Assembly (NCBI GenBank): GCA_035699705.1
Contig: DASSPI010000095.1
Location: 1 to 64,000, forward strand
Reading direction: 5' to 3'
From: CANKHA01 sp035699705
GTDB taxonomy: Bacteria > Pseudomonadota > Alphaproteobacteria > Rhizobiales > Xanthobacteraceae
DNA length: 64,000 nucleotides
Under the pieces are notes generated by a model. It was not told the origin of the DNA. It made no database searches and saw only the letters and a list, made by a program, of their open reading frames with translations. The translations under genes and the position numbers were made by a program. Positions 1 to 8,773 of this stretch are shown here, one piece after another (positions within the stretch are counted from its first letter, which is position 1; each line of letters starts with the position of its first letter).

Positions 1-1
1 G

Positions 2-163
2 CTTTACCGGCGGGCCACTGCCATGGTTTTGTGGCTCTGCCCGTTCATAGCTCAACCGTATGCAGGCGCGCTCAACAAGATGGATCGCGACGATCTCCTC
101 GAGGCAGTAAAATTCGGGAGAATGAGTCCAGAGGAAGCCGAAGCGGAGGCTGCCCGACGATGA
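2..163 (+). CDS. 3' end of an unrecognised protein (partial)
   Basis: An open frame enters from the left edge and stops with TGA at 161-163, giving at least 53 residues. The C-terminal part is charged and rich in Glu and Ala (it contains MDRDDLLEAVKFG and ends EAEAEAARR), as in many helical tails. An internal ATG lies at 23, so it could also be a very short complete gene. I do not recognise the family. It lies left of the tRNA-Arg fragment at 457-504, so it would belong to the integrated element rather than to the conserved chromosome. That it is coding at all is uncertain. Confidence 0.35.
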   Translation, partial: LYRRATAMVLWLCPFIAQPYAGALNKMDRDDLLEAVKFGRMSPEEAEAEAARR

Positions 164-298
164 CGTAGGACTTCGCCCCGGAAGGGCGCACGCGAACGCC
201 GAATCCGGATACCGTGAAGTCTCAAACCGTGAACTCACGGCTATTGGGCTTCAGCGCATCGACCGTTCGCTTCGTAATTTTCTGAGTGGACATATGTC

Positions 299-461
299 AG
301 TCTCATTCTGCTATTAGCTCGGGGCAACACCGGGGAAACACCAAAACGGAACCCACCGGAAATCCCCGATAGCACCGTAAGAGCGAAAGTGCCCGCCACA
401 AGCGGGCTTTTATCGCTCAGGGAATGCCGAGGAATGTCAGGGGATTGGTCAGAATGAGACT
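299..461. repeat. 12-bp inverted repeat bracketing the element end
   Basis: AGTCTCATTCTG at 299-310 recurs inverted as CAGAATGAGACT at 450-461. The right arm runs into the tRNA-Arg anticodon-loop sequence at the att-like site. Such arms can be recombinase or excisionase binding sites next to an att core; this role is inference. Confidence 0.45.
381..419. terminator. Hairpin terminator, probably bidirectional
   Basis: GCCCGC at 391-396 pairs with GCGGGC at 402-407 around a 5-nt loop and is followed by TTTT at 408-411. An outer stem GAGCG (381-385) / CGCTC (415-419) extends the hairpin. It probably ends transcription from the integrated element before the chromosomal genes. Confidence 0.6.
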
Positions 462-504
462 ACGAATCTGGGGGTCAGGAGTTCGAATCTCTTCGGGCGC
501 GCCA
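457..504 (+). other. 3' fragment of tRNA-Arg(ACG); attachment site (attR-like)
   Basis: The sequence reads as a tRNA from the anticodon arm to the CCA end. There is an anticodon loop CTACGAA (460-466, anticodon ACG), 3' anticodon strand TCTGG, five variable-loop bases, a T-stem AGGAG/CTCTT around TTCGAAT (482-488), acceptor 3' strand CGGGCGC (494-500), discriminator G and CCA (502-504). The matching 5' acceptor strand and D-arm are absent upstream, where unrelated sequence begins around the anticodon stem. This is the structure left when an element integrates into the 3' half of a tRNA gene: the intact tRNA should lie at the far left end of the element. The rest of 165-583 holds only the terminator and inverted repeat listed separately. 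Confidence 0.75.
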
Positions 505-583
505 ATTAACGCTACGGCCGGCCAGCGCAGCGACGCGCCGGCGATCCTCGCCCCAACACCCCACATCTGATAATTCAAAGCCG

Positions 584-1663
584 ATGACCGAGTCAGTCAA
601 ACCCGCCCCGGCGGACAAGGTGCCGAGCATGCTGGCTGCGTGCTCGCGGTTCTGCCGGGAGAAGATCGGGTGGCACCGGGTCGGCTTCGTGGTGAGCCTG
701 ACCATCATCGGGGTCGCCTTCTGGGTGCTCTACGACATCCTGCACGACCTCGATGTCGAAGAGGTTCTCGGCGCGATCCAGGCGACGCCGTTGCACAACA
801 TCATGCTCGCCGCTCTGTTCGTCGCGGCCGGCTATTTCACGCTGACCTTTTACGATCTCTTCGCGCTGCGTACGATCGGGCGGCACGACGTTCCTTATCG
901 CGGAGCCGCGCTTGCGGGCTTCACCAGTTATTCCATCGGCCACAATGTCGGCGCCAGCGTCTTCACCGGCGGCGCGGTGCGCTATCGCATCTATTCAACC
1001 TGGGGACTCGATGCCGGCGAGGTAGCCAAGATCTGCTTCGTTGCCGGCCTTACCTTCTGGCTTGGCAATGCCACCGTGCTCGGGTTGGGCATCGCTTATG
1101 TGCCGGAGGCGGCGAGCGCCATCGACCAGCTGCCGCCCTGGGCCAACCGCGGCATCGCATTGTTCGCCCTCGCGGTGCTTGCTTCCTACGTCGTTTGGGT
1201 GTGGCGCCGCCCGCGCGCGATCGGCCGAGGCCAGTGGCAGGTCACGCTGCCGGGCGGGCCGCTGACACTGCTGCAGATCGCGATCGGCATCGTCGACCTC
1301 GCTTGTTGCGCGCTCGCCATGTACATGCTGGTGCCGAGCGAACCGCATGTGAGTTTTGTTACGCTGGCGGTGATCTTTGTTTCGGCGACGCTGCTGGGAT
1401 TCGCCAGCCACTCTCCCGGCGGATTGGGCGTTTTCGACGCCGCCATGCTGGTGGCGCTGTGGCAGTTCGACAAGGAGGAGTTGCTGGCAGGCCTGCTGCT
1501 GTTCCGCCTGCTGTATTACATCGTGCCTTTCATCCTTTCTCTCGCCGTCCTCGGCGGCCGCGAATTGCATCTGAGCCTGTTCCGGCGGCAACCGGCTCCT
1601 GTCGCCGCCGATCCGCCGCCCGCTGTGGCTGATGACACGGGGCACAAGAAAGACGGGATTTGA
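584..1663 (+). CDS. YbhN/UPF0104-type integral membrane protein (LPG-synthase TM domain)
   Basis: This 359-residue protein consists almost entirely of membrane helices (about eight) after a roughly 30-residue cytoplasmic start. Its order of helices and the conserved region GHNVGASVFTGGAVRYR (about residues 125-141) match the flippase-like transmembrane half of MprF/AglD (lysylphosphatidylglycerol synthase TM region, UPF0104). The soluble aminoacyl-transferase half of MprF is missing, so it should not make lysyl-PG itself; lipid flipping or envelope resistance is the family-based guess. A second conserved segment SHSPGGLGVFDAAML lies near residue 275. It is the first chromosomal gene right of the tRNA-Arg fragment. 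Confidence 0.75.
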   Translation: MTESVKPAPADKVPSMLAACSRFCREKIGWHRVGFVVSLTIIGVAFWVLYDILHDLDVEEVLGAIQATPLHNIMLAALFVAAGYFTLTFYDLFALRTIGRHDVPYRGAALAGFTSYSIGHNVGASVFTGGAVRYRIYSTWGLDAGEVAKICFVAGLTFWLGNATVLGLGIAYVPEAASAIDQLPPWANRGIALFALAVLASYVVWVWRRPRAIGRGQWQVTLPGGPLTLLQIAIGIVDLACCALAMYMLVPSEPHVSFVTLAVIFVSATLLGFASHSPGGLGVFDAAMLVALWQFDKEELLAGLLLFRLLYYIVPFILSLAVLGGRELHLSLFRRQPAPVAADPPPAVADDTGHKKDGI

Positions 1664-2026
1664 AAAAGCGGCTGCGGGCGGCCGAGGATGCCGCTATCAA
1701 AGAGCTTGAATCGCGAGAGACCGGCGCGCAGGAGCAAGGAATGCAGCTTGTCCGTAGTCTTGGCGTTGCCGCGGCCGTGGCTGCAACATCGGCTGCCACC
1801 GCATCGCCCGCGGAAAGCAAGGCCGGCAAGGACGAACTGCTCACTCCTTGTCTCTTGTCTGTCGCCGCCGATCGCTGCGGCTTTCCGATGAGCGGCAGGC
1901 AGGCCGACGTGATCGACCGCGAGGCCGACGTTGCATTCGAGCGGCAGGGACCCGCGGCCTGTGACCGCAATGGCGGTTTCGCCCAAGGCTTCCGGCCGAC
2001 GCTGCAAAGATGGTTTGGCCCGTGAC

Positions 2027-3319
2027 ATGGCGGAATTCCTCCGGCAATGGAAATTCGCTTCCAGCGGCTTTCGCGCCGGAATTGTGATCGCCGCGGCAGC
2101 CGCTGTCTCCGCCACTTTCGTTCTGACGTCTACGCTGACATTCATCCAGGCGCTGGCTGCTTTCGGGATACTGTCACTGGCAGCTGTCGTGGCGGGAGCT
2201 GCCGCCAAAAAGACTCCGCCGGCGAATGCCGGCGAGGAGATTCCAGAATTCTCCGGCAATTCCATTCTTGAATCGGTGATTTCCGGCCTGCCGGACGCAG
2301 TGCTCGCGCTCAGCCGGCAGGGCCGGATACTCGCCTTTAACGCACAGGCGGCAGAACTCGCCCCCGGCCTGCGTCGCGGCGGGTTGGGCCTGGTCGCGAT
2401 CCGCATTCCCGCCCTGGCGGATGCCATCCGGCAAGCCGGCGAAACCGGTCAGCCACAGCGGGTGGAGTTCTCCGAACGCGTACCGGAACGATGGCTCGAA
2501 GCCTTTGTGATCCCGATCACCAGCCGCGGGTCTTCCGCCACGGGCGTGCCCGATATCCTGCTGGTGACGTTCCACGACCTGACGCCGATGCGGCGGATGG
2601 AGGAAATGCGCGCCGACTTCGTGGCCAATGCAAGCCATGAACTCCGCACGCCGCTGGCGGCGTTATCCGGTTTCATCGACACCCTGCAAGGCCCGGCGCG
2701 AGACGACACCGCCGCGCGCGAGCGTTTCCTTCAGATCATGCAGGCACAGGCCACCCGCATGGGGCGGCTGATCGATGATCTGCTGTCGCTCTCGCGGATC
2801 GAACTCAGGGCGCATATGCGTCCTGACACGCCGATCGATCTCGTTCCGATCGTGCGGCAGGTGGCGGATGGCCTGCAGACTCTCGCGCGCGACCGCGAGG
2901 TTGAAATCCAGATCCACGCCCCGCTCACGCCGCTGACCGTCCTCGGCGACCGCGACGAACTGATCCGCGTATTCGAAAACCTGATCGAGAATGCACTAAA
3001 ATACGGCGCGTCAGGCAAGCGGGTGGAAATTGATTTCAGCCGGGAGGAAAAGGACGATGGCCAGAACGAAGCTCAGGTCGCGGTGCGCGATCATGGGCCC
3101 GGCATCGCGCCCGAGCATCTGCCGCGTCTGACCGAACGCTTCTACCGGGTCGATGTCGCCGATAGCCGCGCGCAAGGCGGCACCGGCCTCGGTCTGGCGC
3201 TTGCCAAGCACATCCTCAATCGGCACCGCGGACGGCTCTCCATCGCCAGCAGTCCCGGCCAGGGCGCCGCCTTCACCGTGCACTTGCCTATCGCCAGCGC
3301 GCAAAACGTCCGGGGATGA
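2027..3319 (+). CDS. phoR: PhoR phosphate-regulon sensor histidine kinase
   Basis: Two hydrophobic segments occupy about residues 14-60. A PAS-like region (about 80-180) follows, then a HisKA domain with phospho-acceptor His204 in NASHELRTP and a HATPase domain with N-box NLIENALKYG, G1 DHGPGI and G2 GGTGLGLALAKHI. It heads a complete pst-phoU-phoB set, which identifies it as PhoR, the kinase/phosphatase for PhoB under PstSCAB-PhoU control. The ATG at 2027 is chosen because the first membrane helix follows soon after. In-frame ATG 1970 and TTG 1931 are alternatives, and no start has a good ribosome site. The product is 430 residues from the chosen start. Confidence 0.88.
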   Translation: MAEFLRQWKFASSGFRAGIVIAAAAAVSATFVLTSTLTFIQALAAFGILSLAAVVAGAAAKKTPPANAGEEIPEFSGNSILESVISGLPDAVLALSRQGRILAFNAQAAELAPGLRRGGLGLVAIRIPALADAIRQAGETGQPQRVEFSERVPERWLEAFVIPITSRGSSATGVPDILLVTFHDLTPMRRMEEMRADFVANASHELRTPLAALSGFIDTLQGPARDDTAARERFLQIMQAQATRMGRLIDDLLSLSRIELRAHMRPDTPIDLVPIVRQVADGLQTLARDREVEIQIHAPLTPLTVLGDRDELIRVFENLIENALKYGASGKRVEIDFSREEKDDGQNEAQVAVRDHGPGIAPEHLPRLTERFYRVDVADSRAQGGTGLGLALAKHILNRHRGRLSIASSPGQGAAFTVHLPIASAQNVRG

Positions 3320-3345
3320 AGAGACCGTAATATCAGGGCCTTAGG

Positions 3346-3374
3346 CTGTCATCTGACTGTCACAAGCCAGTCAT
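3346..3374 (+). promoter_or_regulatory. PhoB-binding Pho box before pstS
   Basis: Three half-sites start exactly 11 bp apart: CTGTCAT at 3346, CTGTCAC at 3357 and CAGTCAT at 3368. The first two form an almost ideal Pho box (CTGTCAT, 4-bp spacer, CTGTCAC); the third extends it by half a dimer. A possible -10 (TTATGC, 3382-3387) follows 7 bp later. This places pstS and the genes behind it under direct PhoB activation. Confidence 0.9.
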
Positions 3375-3466
3375 AGAAGGGTTATGCGCAACCGGTAGGG
3401 ACACAGGGGCAGGACACGTCCGGCACACGGGGGCGTAGAAAAGCGCCCCGGCAACAAGGAGAGAGC

Positions 3467-4465
3467 ATGTCCCTAAAATTCCTGATTTCCGCCGGCGCCG
3501 CTTTGACGCTCACGCTCAATGCAGCCTTGGCTCAGAACACGATCATCACGATCGATGGTTCTTCGACCGTGTTCCCGATCACCGAAGCCATGGCCGAGGA
3601 ATTCCAGAAGGCCAACAAGGGCGTCAGGGTGACGGTTGGAATTGCCGGCACCGGCGGCGGCTTCAAGAAATTCTGCCGCGGCGAAACCGACATTTCGAAT
3701 GCCTCGCGGCCGATTACCGAAAAGGAGCGTGCCGACTGCAAGGCCGCCAACGTCGAATATATCGAGCTGCCGGTCGCGCTCGACGCCCTCACGGTCATCG
3801 TCAATCCGAAGAATGACTGGGCCAAGGAGATCACCGTCGCGGAATTGAAGAAAATCTGGGAGCCCGAAGCTCAGGGCAAGATCACCAACTGGAAGCAAGT
3901 CCGTGACAGTTTCCCCGACCGGCCGCTCAAGCTTTATGGCGCGGGCACCGACTCCGGCACTTATGACTATTTCACCGCCGCTGTTGTCGGCAAGGAGCAT
4001 TCGTCTCGCGGCGACTTCACCGCCTCCGAAGACGACAACGTGCTGGTGCAGGGCGTTGCCGGCGACGTGAACGCTTTGGGCTTCTTCGGGCTCGCCTATT
4101 TCCTGGAGAATGCCAACAAGCTCAAAGCGGTGGCGATCAAGCCGAAAGACGACGCCAAGGCAGTCATGCCATCGGTCGAAGCCGCGAGAGATGGCAGCTA
4201 TCAGCCGCTGTCGCGTCCCATTTTCATCTATGTCAGCAAGAAATCCGTCGAGAGCAAACCCGAGGTCGCGAAATTCGTCGAGTTCTATCTCGATAAGAAG
4301 AACGCGTTGAACCTCGTCAAGGAAGTCGGCTACGTGCCGCTCCCGGACAAGGCCTACGACGTGTTCATGCAGCGCTTCAAGGATCGCGCCCTCGGTACTG
4401 CCTTCCATGGCTCGAAAGTTGGCGTTTCGGTCGACGAGCTGCTGAAGGCGCCGCTGGTCAACTGA
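3467..4465 (+). CDS. pstS: PstS periplasmic phosphate-binding protein
   Basis: The product has 332 residues, with a signal peptide ending near residue 22 (ALAQ). The mature protein starts TIITIDGSSTVFPI, the phosphate-loop signature of PstS/SphX; GTGGGFKKFCRGETDISNAS (about 60-79) and the GAGTDSGTYDYF segment are further ligand loops. It binds inorganic phosphate in the periplasm and delivers it to PstCA. A strong ribosome site AGGAGA precedes ATG 3467. It sits directly behind the Pho box and is separated from pstC by an intercistronic hairpin, which fits higher expression of the binding protein than of the permease. Confidence 0.96.
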   Translation: MSLKFLISAGAALTLTLNAALAQNTIITIDGSSTVFPITEAMAEEFQKANKGVRVTVGIAGTGGGFKKFCRGETDISNASRPITEKERADCKAANVEYIELPVALDALTVIVNPKNDWAKEITVAELKKIWEPEAQGKITNWKQVRDSFPDRPLKLYGAGTDSGTYDYFTAAVVGKEHSSRGDFTASEDDNVLVQGVAGDVNALGFFGLAYFLENANKLKAVAIKPKDDAKAVMPSVEAARDGSYQPLSRPIFIYVSKKSVESKPEVAKFVEFYLDKKNALNLVKEVGYVPLPDKAYDVFMQRFKDRALGTAFHGSKVGVSVDELLKAPLVN

Positions 4466-4498
4466 TTGCGTGGCTACGCGTTGAATAGATAAGGAGTT

Positions 4499-4517
4499 GG
4501 GCGGCTTGGCGCCGCCC
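4499..4517 (+). terminator. pstS-pstC intercistronic hairpin
   Basis: GGGCGGC (4499-4505) pairs with GCCGCCC (4511-4517) around TTGGC, 33 bp before the pstC start. A short T-run (TTTT near 4525-4528) follows. It probably acts as a partial terminator or 3' stabiliser that sets the pstS to pstC ratio. Confidence 0.6.
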
Positions 4518-4549
4518 AGCTTCCGTTTTGGCCGCAAGGGTGCAGTGAT

Positions 4550-5506
4550 ATGGCGACCGTGGAACTAGGCTACTCCTCCAACCAAGCGAGGCCCTACGGT
4601 CGAATTTCCGCCAGCGAAGCATTTTTGCGGCGAAGAATGATCGCTGGATGGATCGTGCGCGGCATCCTGTTTCTGGCCGCGGCTTTGTCGGTCTTGATCA
4701 CCGCCAGCATCGTTTACATTCTGGTCTACGAGTCGATTCTGTTTTTCAGGCAGGTTTCGATTGTCGACTTCCTGACTGATACCGAATGGACGCCGGTTTT
4801 CGACAATCCGCGCTTCGGCATCATGACGCTCGTGTCCGGTACACTGATGACAACGTTCATCGGCCTCCTGGTAGCGGTGCCTGCCGGAACAATTCTCGCG
4901 ATCTATCTAAGCGAGTTTGCCAGACAGCGCGTGCGCGAGGCGATCAAGCCGATCTTGGAACTTCTCGCCGGCGTGCCCACCGTCGCCTTCGGCTACTTCG
5001 CGCTCTTTTTCCTGACGCCGATTTTTCAGATTTTCATTCCCGGCCTATCCGGCTTCAATCTGCTGGTCCCCGGCATCGTCATCGGGATTATGATCCTTCC
5101 CTATATTGTATCGGTCGCGGAAGACGCGATGCGAGCCGTGCCCGATCCGTTGAGAGAGGGCGCATACGCGCTTGGCTTCACCCGCCTGCAAACGGCACTG
5201 GGCGTGGTTATTCCGGGCGCATTTTCCGGGGTAACGGCTGCCTATCTGCTTGGAATGTCGCGCGCCGTCGGCGAGACCATGGTCGTCGCGATCGCAGCCG
5301 GCCAGCAAGCGCGGCTTGCCTACGACCCGCTCGAAGGCGCCGCTACGATCACCGCTTACATCGTGCAAATCAGCCTTGGCGACGTGCCGCACAATTCCTT
5401 GGCGTATCAGACAATCTTCGCGGCCGGCCTGACGCTCTTCCTGATTACCCTTGTGTTCAATCTGATCGCGTTCTGGCTGCGAAAGAAGTACCGCGAAATC
5501 TATTAA
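4550..5506 (+). CDS. pstC: PstC phosphate ABC transporter permease
   Basis: This is a 318-residue inner-membrane permease with about six helices after a 30-residue cytoplasmic N-terminus. The EAA-type loop facing PstB is visible as REGAYALGFTRLQTALGVVIPGAFSG (about residues 203-228), and ELLAGVPTVAFGYFAL is typical of PstC/PstA. It pairs with PstA to form the phosphate channel. pstA begins 10 nt after the stop. Confidence 0.95.
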   Translation: MATVELGYSSNQARPYGRISASEAFLRRRMIAGWIVRGILFLAAALSVLITASIVYILVYESILFFRQVSIVDFLTDTEWTPVFDNPRFGIMTLVSGTLMTTFIGLLVAVPAGTILAIYLSEFARQRVREAIKPILELLAGVPTVAFGYFALFFLTPIFQIFIPGLSGFNLLVPGIVIGIMILPYIVSVAEDAMRAVPDPLREGAYALGFTRLQTALGVVIPGAFSGVTAAYLLGMSRAVGETMVVAIAAGQQARLAYDPLEGAATITAYIVQISLGDVPHNSLAYQTIFAAGLTLFLITLVFNLIAFWLRKKYREIY

Positions 5507-5516
5507 GCGAAAACAA

Positions 5517-6455
5517 ATGAGCACCGAAGTTCAAAAACCGGCTCTCGCGAAGATCGACGAACAACGTCTCGTCAAGAAAGCCAATCGGCAGGATCTGCGA
5601 TTCGGCGTCATGGGCCTGGCGGTGCTGATCTTGGCAATGGGTGCGCTGCTCGCTCTGATCGCCGATTTCGTGATCGATGGCGTGCCGCGCATCAACCTTG
5701 AATTTTTATCAAATTACCCTTCGCGCAGACCTGGCGAGGCCGGCATTCTCTCGGCTTGGGTAGGAACCGTCGCGGTCATGATAACCACCACCGTGCTGGC
5801 GGTCCCCATTGGCGTTGCTGCCGGGGTTTATTTGGAGGAATACGCGTCGAAGAACTGGATGACAGATCTGATCGAGATCAACGTGACCAATCTCGCCGGC
5901 GTGCCATCGATCATCTACGGTCTGCTGGCCTTGGGCCTGTTCGTGCAGACCTTGCAGCTTGGGCAGACGATCCTGGTCGCCGGCATGACGCTGGGGTTGC
6001 TCATTCTGCCGATCATCATCGTCGCGACACGCGAAGCCTTGCGCAGCATTGGGACGGAAATGCGTGAAGCGGCCTTCGCGCTTGGCGCCGATAAATGGCA
6101 AGCTATCCACATGTATCTGTTGCCGGCGGCGCGGCCCGGAATCCTTACCGGAGCAATCGTCGGTATGTCGCGCGCGATCGGAGAGACGGCTCCGATCATA
6201 ACCATCGGTGCGCTGACCTTTATCGCCTTTCTGCCGCCATCGCCGGTGCAGGGGGAATTCCCCTTTGTGAATTTTGAATGGCTCAACTCGCCCTTCACCG
6301 TCATGCCGATTCAAATGTTCAATTGGATTTCCAGGCCGCAGGCAGGTTTTCATGTCGCGGCTGCCGCAACCGGCGTCGTCCTCTTGGCCATGACACTACT
6401 GATGAATGGTTTCGCCATCTATATTCGTTATCGTATCCGCAGGGGTTCAAAGTGA
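5517..6455 (+). CDS. pstA: PstA phosphate ABC transporter permease
   Basis: This 312-residue permease is homologous to PstC in layout. It has six helices, the NVTNLAGVPSIIYGLLALGLF segment (about 122-142) and an EAA loop REAAFALGADKWQAIHMYLLPAARPGI (about 183-209). It forms the heterodimeric phosphate channel with PstC and docks PstB. Its stop codon overlaps the GTG start of pstB by 4 nt, so the two are probably translationally coupled. Confidence 0.95.
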   Translation: MSTEVQKPALAKIDEQRLVKKANRQDLRFGVMGLAVLILAMGALLALIADFVIDGVPRINLEFLSNYPSRRPGEAGILSAWVGTVAVMITTTVLAVPIGVAAGVYLEEYASKNWMTDLIEINVTNLAGVPSIIYGLLALGLFVQTLQLGQTILVAGMTLGLLILPIIIVATREALRSIGTEMREAAFALGADKWQAIHMYLLPAARPGILTGAIVGMSRAIGETAPIITIGALTFIAFLPPSPVQGEFPFVNFEWLNSPFTVMPIQMFNWISRPQAGFHVAAAATGVVLLAMTLLMNGFAIYIRYRIRRGSK

Positions 6456-7285
6456 GCGCTCTTTCGAGGTCTGTGATGGACGCGAAGTTCCAAAGCCACG
6501 CCGGCGAACCCATTGCGGCATCGCCGCCCGTGCGTGCGCGCGTCGAGGATTTCAGTTTTTACTACGGCGACAAACAGGCGCTGAACAAGCTGAACTTTCC
6601 CATTCACGACCGCAAGGTCACAGCGTTGATCGGGCCCTCCGGCTGCGGCAAGAGCACCCTGTTGCGTGCGCTCAACCGAATGCATGACCTTTATTCGGGA
6701 AATCGCTACGAGGGCCGAGTCATTCTCTTCCCCGAGCAAACCAACATCGTTTCGCCCAAGGTCGATCCGATGCTGGTCCGCCTGAAAATCGGAATGGTCT
6801 TTCAAAAGCCGAACCCGTTTCCAAAATCCATCTATGACAATGTTGCTGCCGGGCTCTGGGTCCGCGGTATCCGCAAAAAGTCAGTCGTCGATCAGCGCGT
6901 GGAAGAGGCTCTCAGACAGTCGGCCCTGTGGGACGAAGTGAAGGATCGGCTGCACACGTCCGCCTACGGGCTTTCCGGCGGCCAGCAGCAACGTCTTTGT
7001 ATTGCCCGGGCGCTGGCGCCCGAACCCGAGATGCTCCTGCTCGACGAACCAACGTCCGCCCTTGACCCGATCGCCACCGCCCGCATTGAGGGATTGGTGA
7101 CGGAACTGGCGCCGCTGGTCACCATCGTCATTGTGACTCACAACATGCAGCAGGCGGCGCGCGTGTCGGCCTACACGGCATTTATGTATCTTGGCGAGAT
7201 CGTTGAATTCGGTCCGACGGAAACCTTGTTCACGACCCCGACCAATCCGCGCACGCAGGATTACATTACCGGTCGTTTCGGGTGA
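6452..7285 (+). CDS. pstB: PstB phosphate ABC transporter ATPase
   Basis: The ATPase carries Walker A GPSGCGKST, Q-loop VFQKPNPFP, the ABC signature LSGGQQQR, Walker B MLLLDEPTSALD and switch His in VTHNMQQA. The PstB hallmark KPNPFPKSIYDNV is present. GTG 6452 is taken as the start: it overlaps the pstA stop and has AGGGG about 8 nt upstream. ATG 6476 is the alternative and would remove eight residues. It energises phosphate import and is also part of the PhoR signalling complex. Confidence 0.95.
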   Translation: MSALSRSVMDAKFQSHAGEPIAASPPVRARVEDFSFYYGDKQALNKLNFPIHDRKVTALIGPSGCGKSTLLRALNRMHDLYSGNRYEGRVILFPEQTNIVSPKVDPMLVRLKIGMVFQKPNPFPKSIYDNVAAGLWVRGIRKKSVVDQRVEEALRQSALWDEVKDRLHTSAYGLSGGQQQRLCIARALAPEPEMLLLDEPTSALDPIATARIEGLVTELAPLVTIVIVTHNMQQAARVSAYTAFMYLGEIVEFGPTETLFTTPTNPRTQDYITGRFG

Positions 7286-7316
7286 CATAGGGCAGGGTGC
7301 CCGCGAGGAAGAATAG

Positions 7317-8033
7317 ATGATGATGTCCGAACATACCGCCAAGGCCTTTGACGCCGACCTGCAGGAACTCAACAAATTCGTCGCGCAGATGGGCGGCCTC
7401 GCCGAAAAAGCGATTGCGGATTCGGTTGATGCGCTGGTGCGGCTCGATACCACCTTGGCCGAGCATGTGGTGCTGGTCGATCGCTCGATCGACGCGCTGC
7501 AGCGCGAGATCGAGGAGAAGGCGATCCTTACCATTGCCCGGCGTCAGCCGATGGCGATCGATCTGCGTGAAATCATGAGCGCGCTCCGCGTTTCCAACGA
7601 TCTCGAGCGGATCGGCGACCTCGCCAAGAACATCGCCAAGCGCGTGGCCGAGCTGAATGGCGAGTTTCGCCCGCAAAAGCTGATCCGCGGCCTCGAGCAC
7701 ATGGCGGCCTTGGCGCTCGCCCAGCTCAAGCAGGTGCTGGACGCCTACGCCGGCCGCGAGCTTGCCAAGGCGCTCGATGTCTGGCGGCGGGACAAGGAGG
7801 TCGACGCGATGTGCACCTCGCTGTTCCGCGAGCTGCTGACCTACATGATGGAAGATCCGCGCAACATCACCTTCTGCATCCACCTCATGTTCAGCGCCAA
7901 GAATATCGAGCGGATGGGCGACCACACCACCAATATCGCCGAGACCGTGCATTACATGATCGAAGGCCGCACGATCACGGACGAGCGGCCGAAAGGCGAC
8001 ACCACCCGGTTCGCCGCCGGAACGGCCGGCTGA
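7317..8033 (+). CDS. phoU: PhoU phosphate signalling protein
   Basis: The protein has 238 residues, all helical, with the two PhoU repeats. The metal-binding signatures are SNDLERIGDLAKNI (about 95-108) and KNIERMGDHTTNIAE (about 196-210). PhoU bridges PstB and PhoR and keeps the kinase inactive when phosphate is plentiful. It lies 31 nt after pstB and 17 nt before phoB. Three consecutive ATGs at the start leave the first residue open. Confidence 0.95.
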   Translation: MMMSEHTAKAFDADLQELNKFVAQMGGLAEKAIADSVDALVRLDTTLAEHVVLVDRSIDALQREIEEKAILTIARRQPMAIDLREIMSALRVSNDLERIGDLAKNIAKRVAELNGEFRPQKLIRGLEHMAALALAQLKQVLDAYAGRELAKALDVWRRDKEVDAMCTSLFRELLTYMMEDPRNITFCIHLMFSAKNIERMGDHTTNIAETVHYMIEGRTITDERPKGDTTRFAAGTAG

Positions 8034-8050
8034 AGGAAGAGCAGACGCGA

Positions 8051-8752
8051 ATGGCTGCGCGCATCCTGATCGTTGAAGACGAAGAACCGCTCGCCTTGCT
8101 GCTGCGCTACAACCTCGAGGCGGAAGGCTATGAGGTCGACACCGCTTCGCGCGGCGACGAAGGCGACGTCAAGGTCAGGGAAAGCGCGCCCGATCTTGTC
8201 GTGTTGGACTGGATGCTGCCGGGACTATCCGGCATCGAGCTCTGCCGCCGCTTGCGCGCCCGCCCCGAAACCCGGCAACTGCCGATCATCATGCTCACCG
8301 CGCGCGGTGAGGAAAGCGAGCGCGTCCGCGGGCTTGCCACCGGCGCGGATGATTACATCGTCAAGCCGTTCTCGGTGCCGGAACTGGTCGCCCGCGTGCG
8401 CGCGCTTTTGCGCCGCGCCAATCCCGAGCGGGTGGCAAATGTGCTCGCCTTCGGCGACATCGAGCTCGACCGGGAAAAGAAGCGGGTTTCGCGTTCCGGC
8501 CGGCCGGTCGATCTCGGGCCGACCGAATACCGGCTATTGGAATTCCTGATGCAGCGGCCCGGGCGGGTATTTTCCCGCGCCCAGCTGCTCGATGGCGTCT
8601 GGGGCAACGAAATCTATATCGACGAGCGCACGGTGGATGTGCATGTCGGGCGGCTGCGCAAGGCGCTCAACCGCGGCCATGGCGCCGATCCCATCCGCAC
8701 GGTGCGCGGCGCAGGCTATGCCCTCAACGACCTGTTCGGTCGGACGGCTTAG
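8051..8752 (+). CDS. phoB: PhoB response regulator
   Basis: The product has 233 residues. A receiver domain (about 1-120) shows ILIVEDEEPL acidic residues, phospho-acceptor Asp in VVLDWMLPG, Thr in MLTARG and Lys in DDYIVKPFS. An OmpR-type winged helix follows (about 135-228) with DERTVDVHVGRLRKAL and TVRGAGYAL. Its position behind phoU identifies it as PhoB, the activator that binds the Pho box at 3346. It ends the cluster. Confidence 0.95.
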   Translation: MAARILIVEDEEPLALLLRYNLEAEGYEVDTASRGDEGDVKVRESAPDLVVLDWMLPGLSGIELCRRLRARPETRQLPIIMLTARGEESERVRGLATGADDYIVKPFSVPELVARVRALLRRANPERVANVLAFGDIELDREKKRVSRSGRPVDLGPTEYRLLEFLMQRPGRVFSRAQLLDGVWGNEIYIDERTVDVHVGRLRKALNRGHGADPIRTVRGAGYALNDLFGRTA

Positions 8753-8773
8753 TTCCCGTCTTCCTTCGCTTGC

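Noticed and set aside
1660..2025. 121-codon frame between the YbhN-like gene and phoR
   Set aside because: TTG start overlapping the upstream stop, no recognisable domain, uneven composition and no ribosome site. It is more likely the phoR leader.
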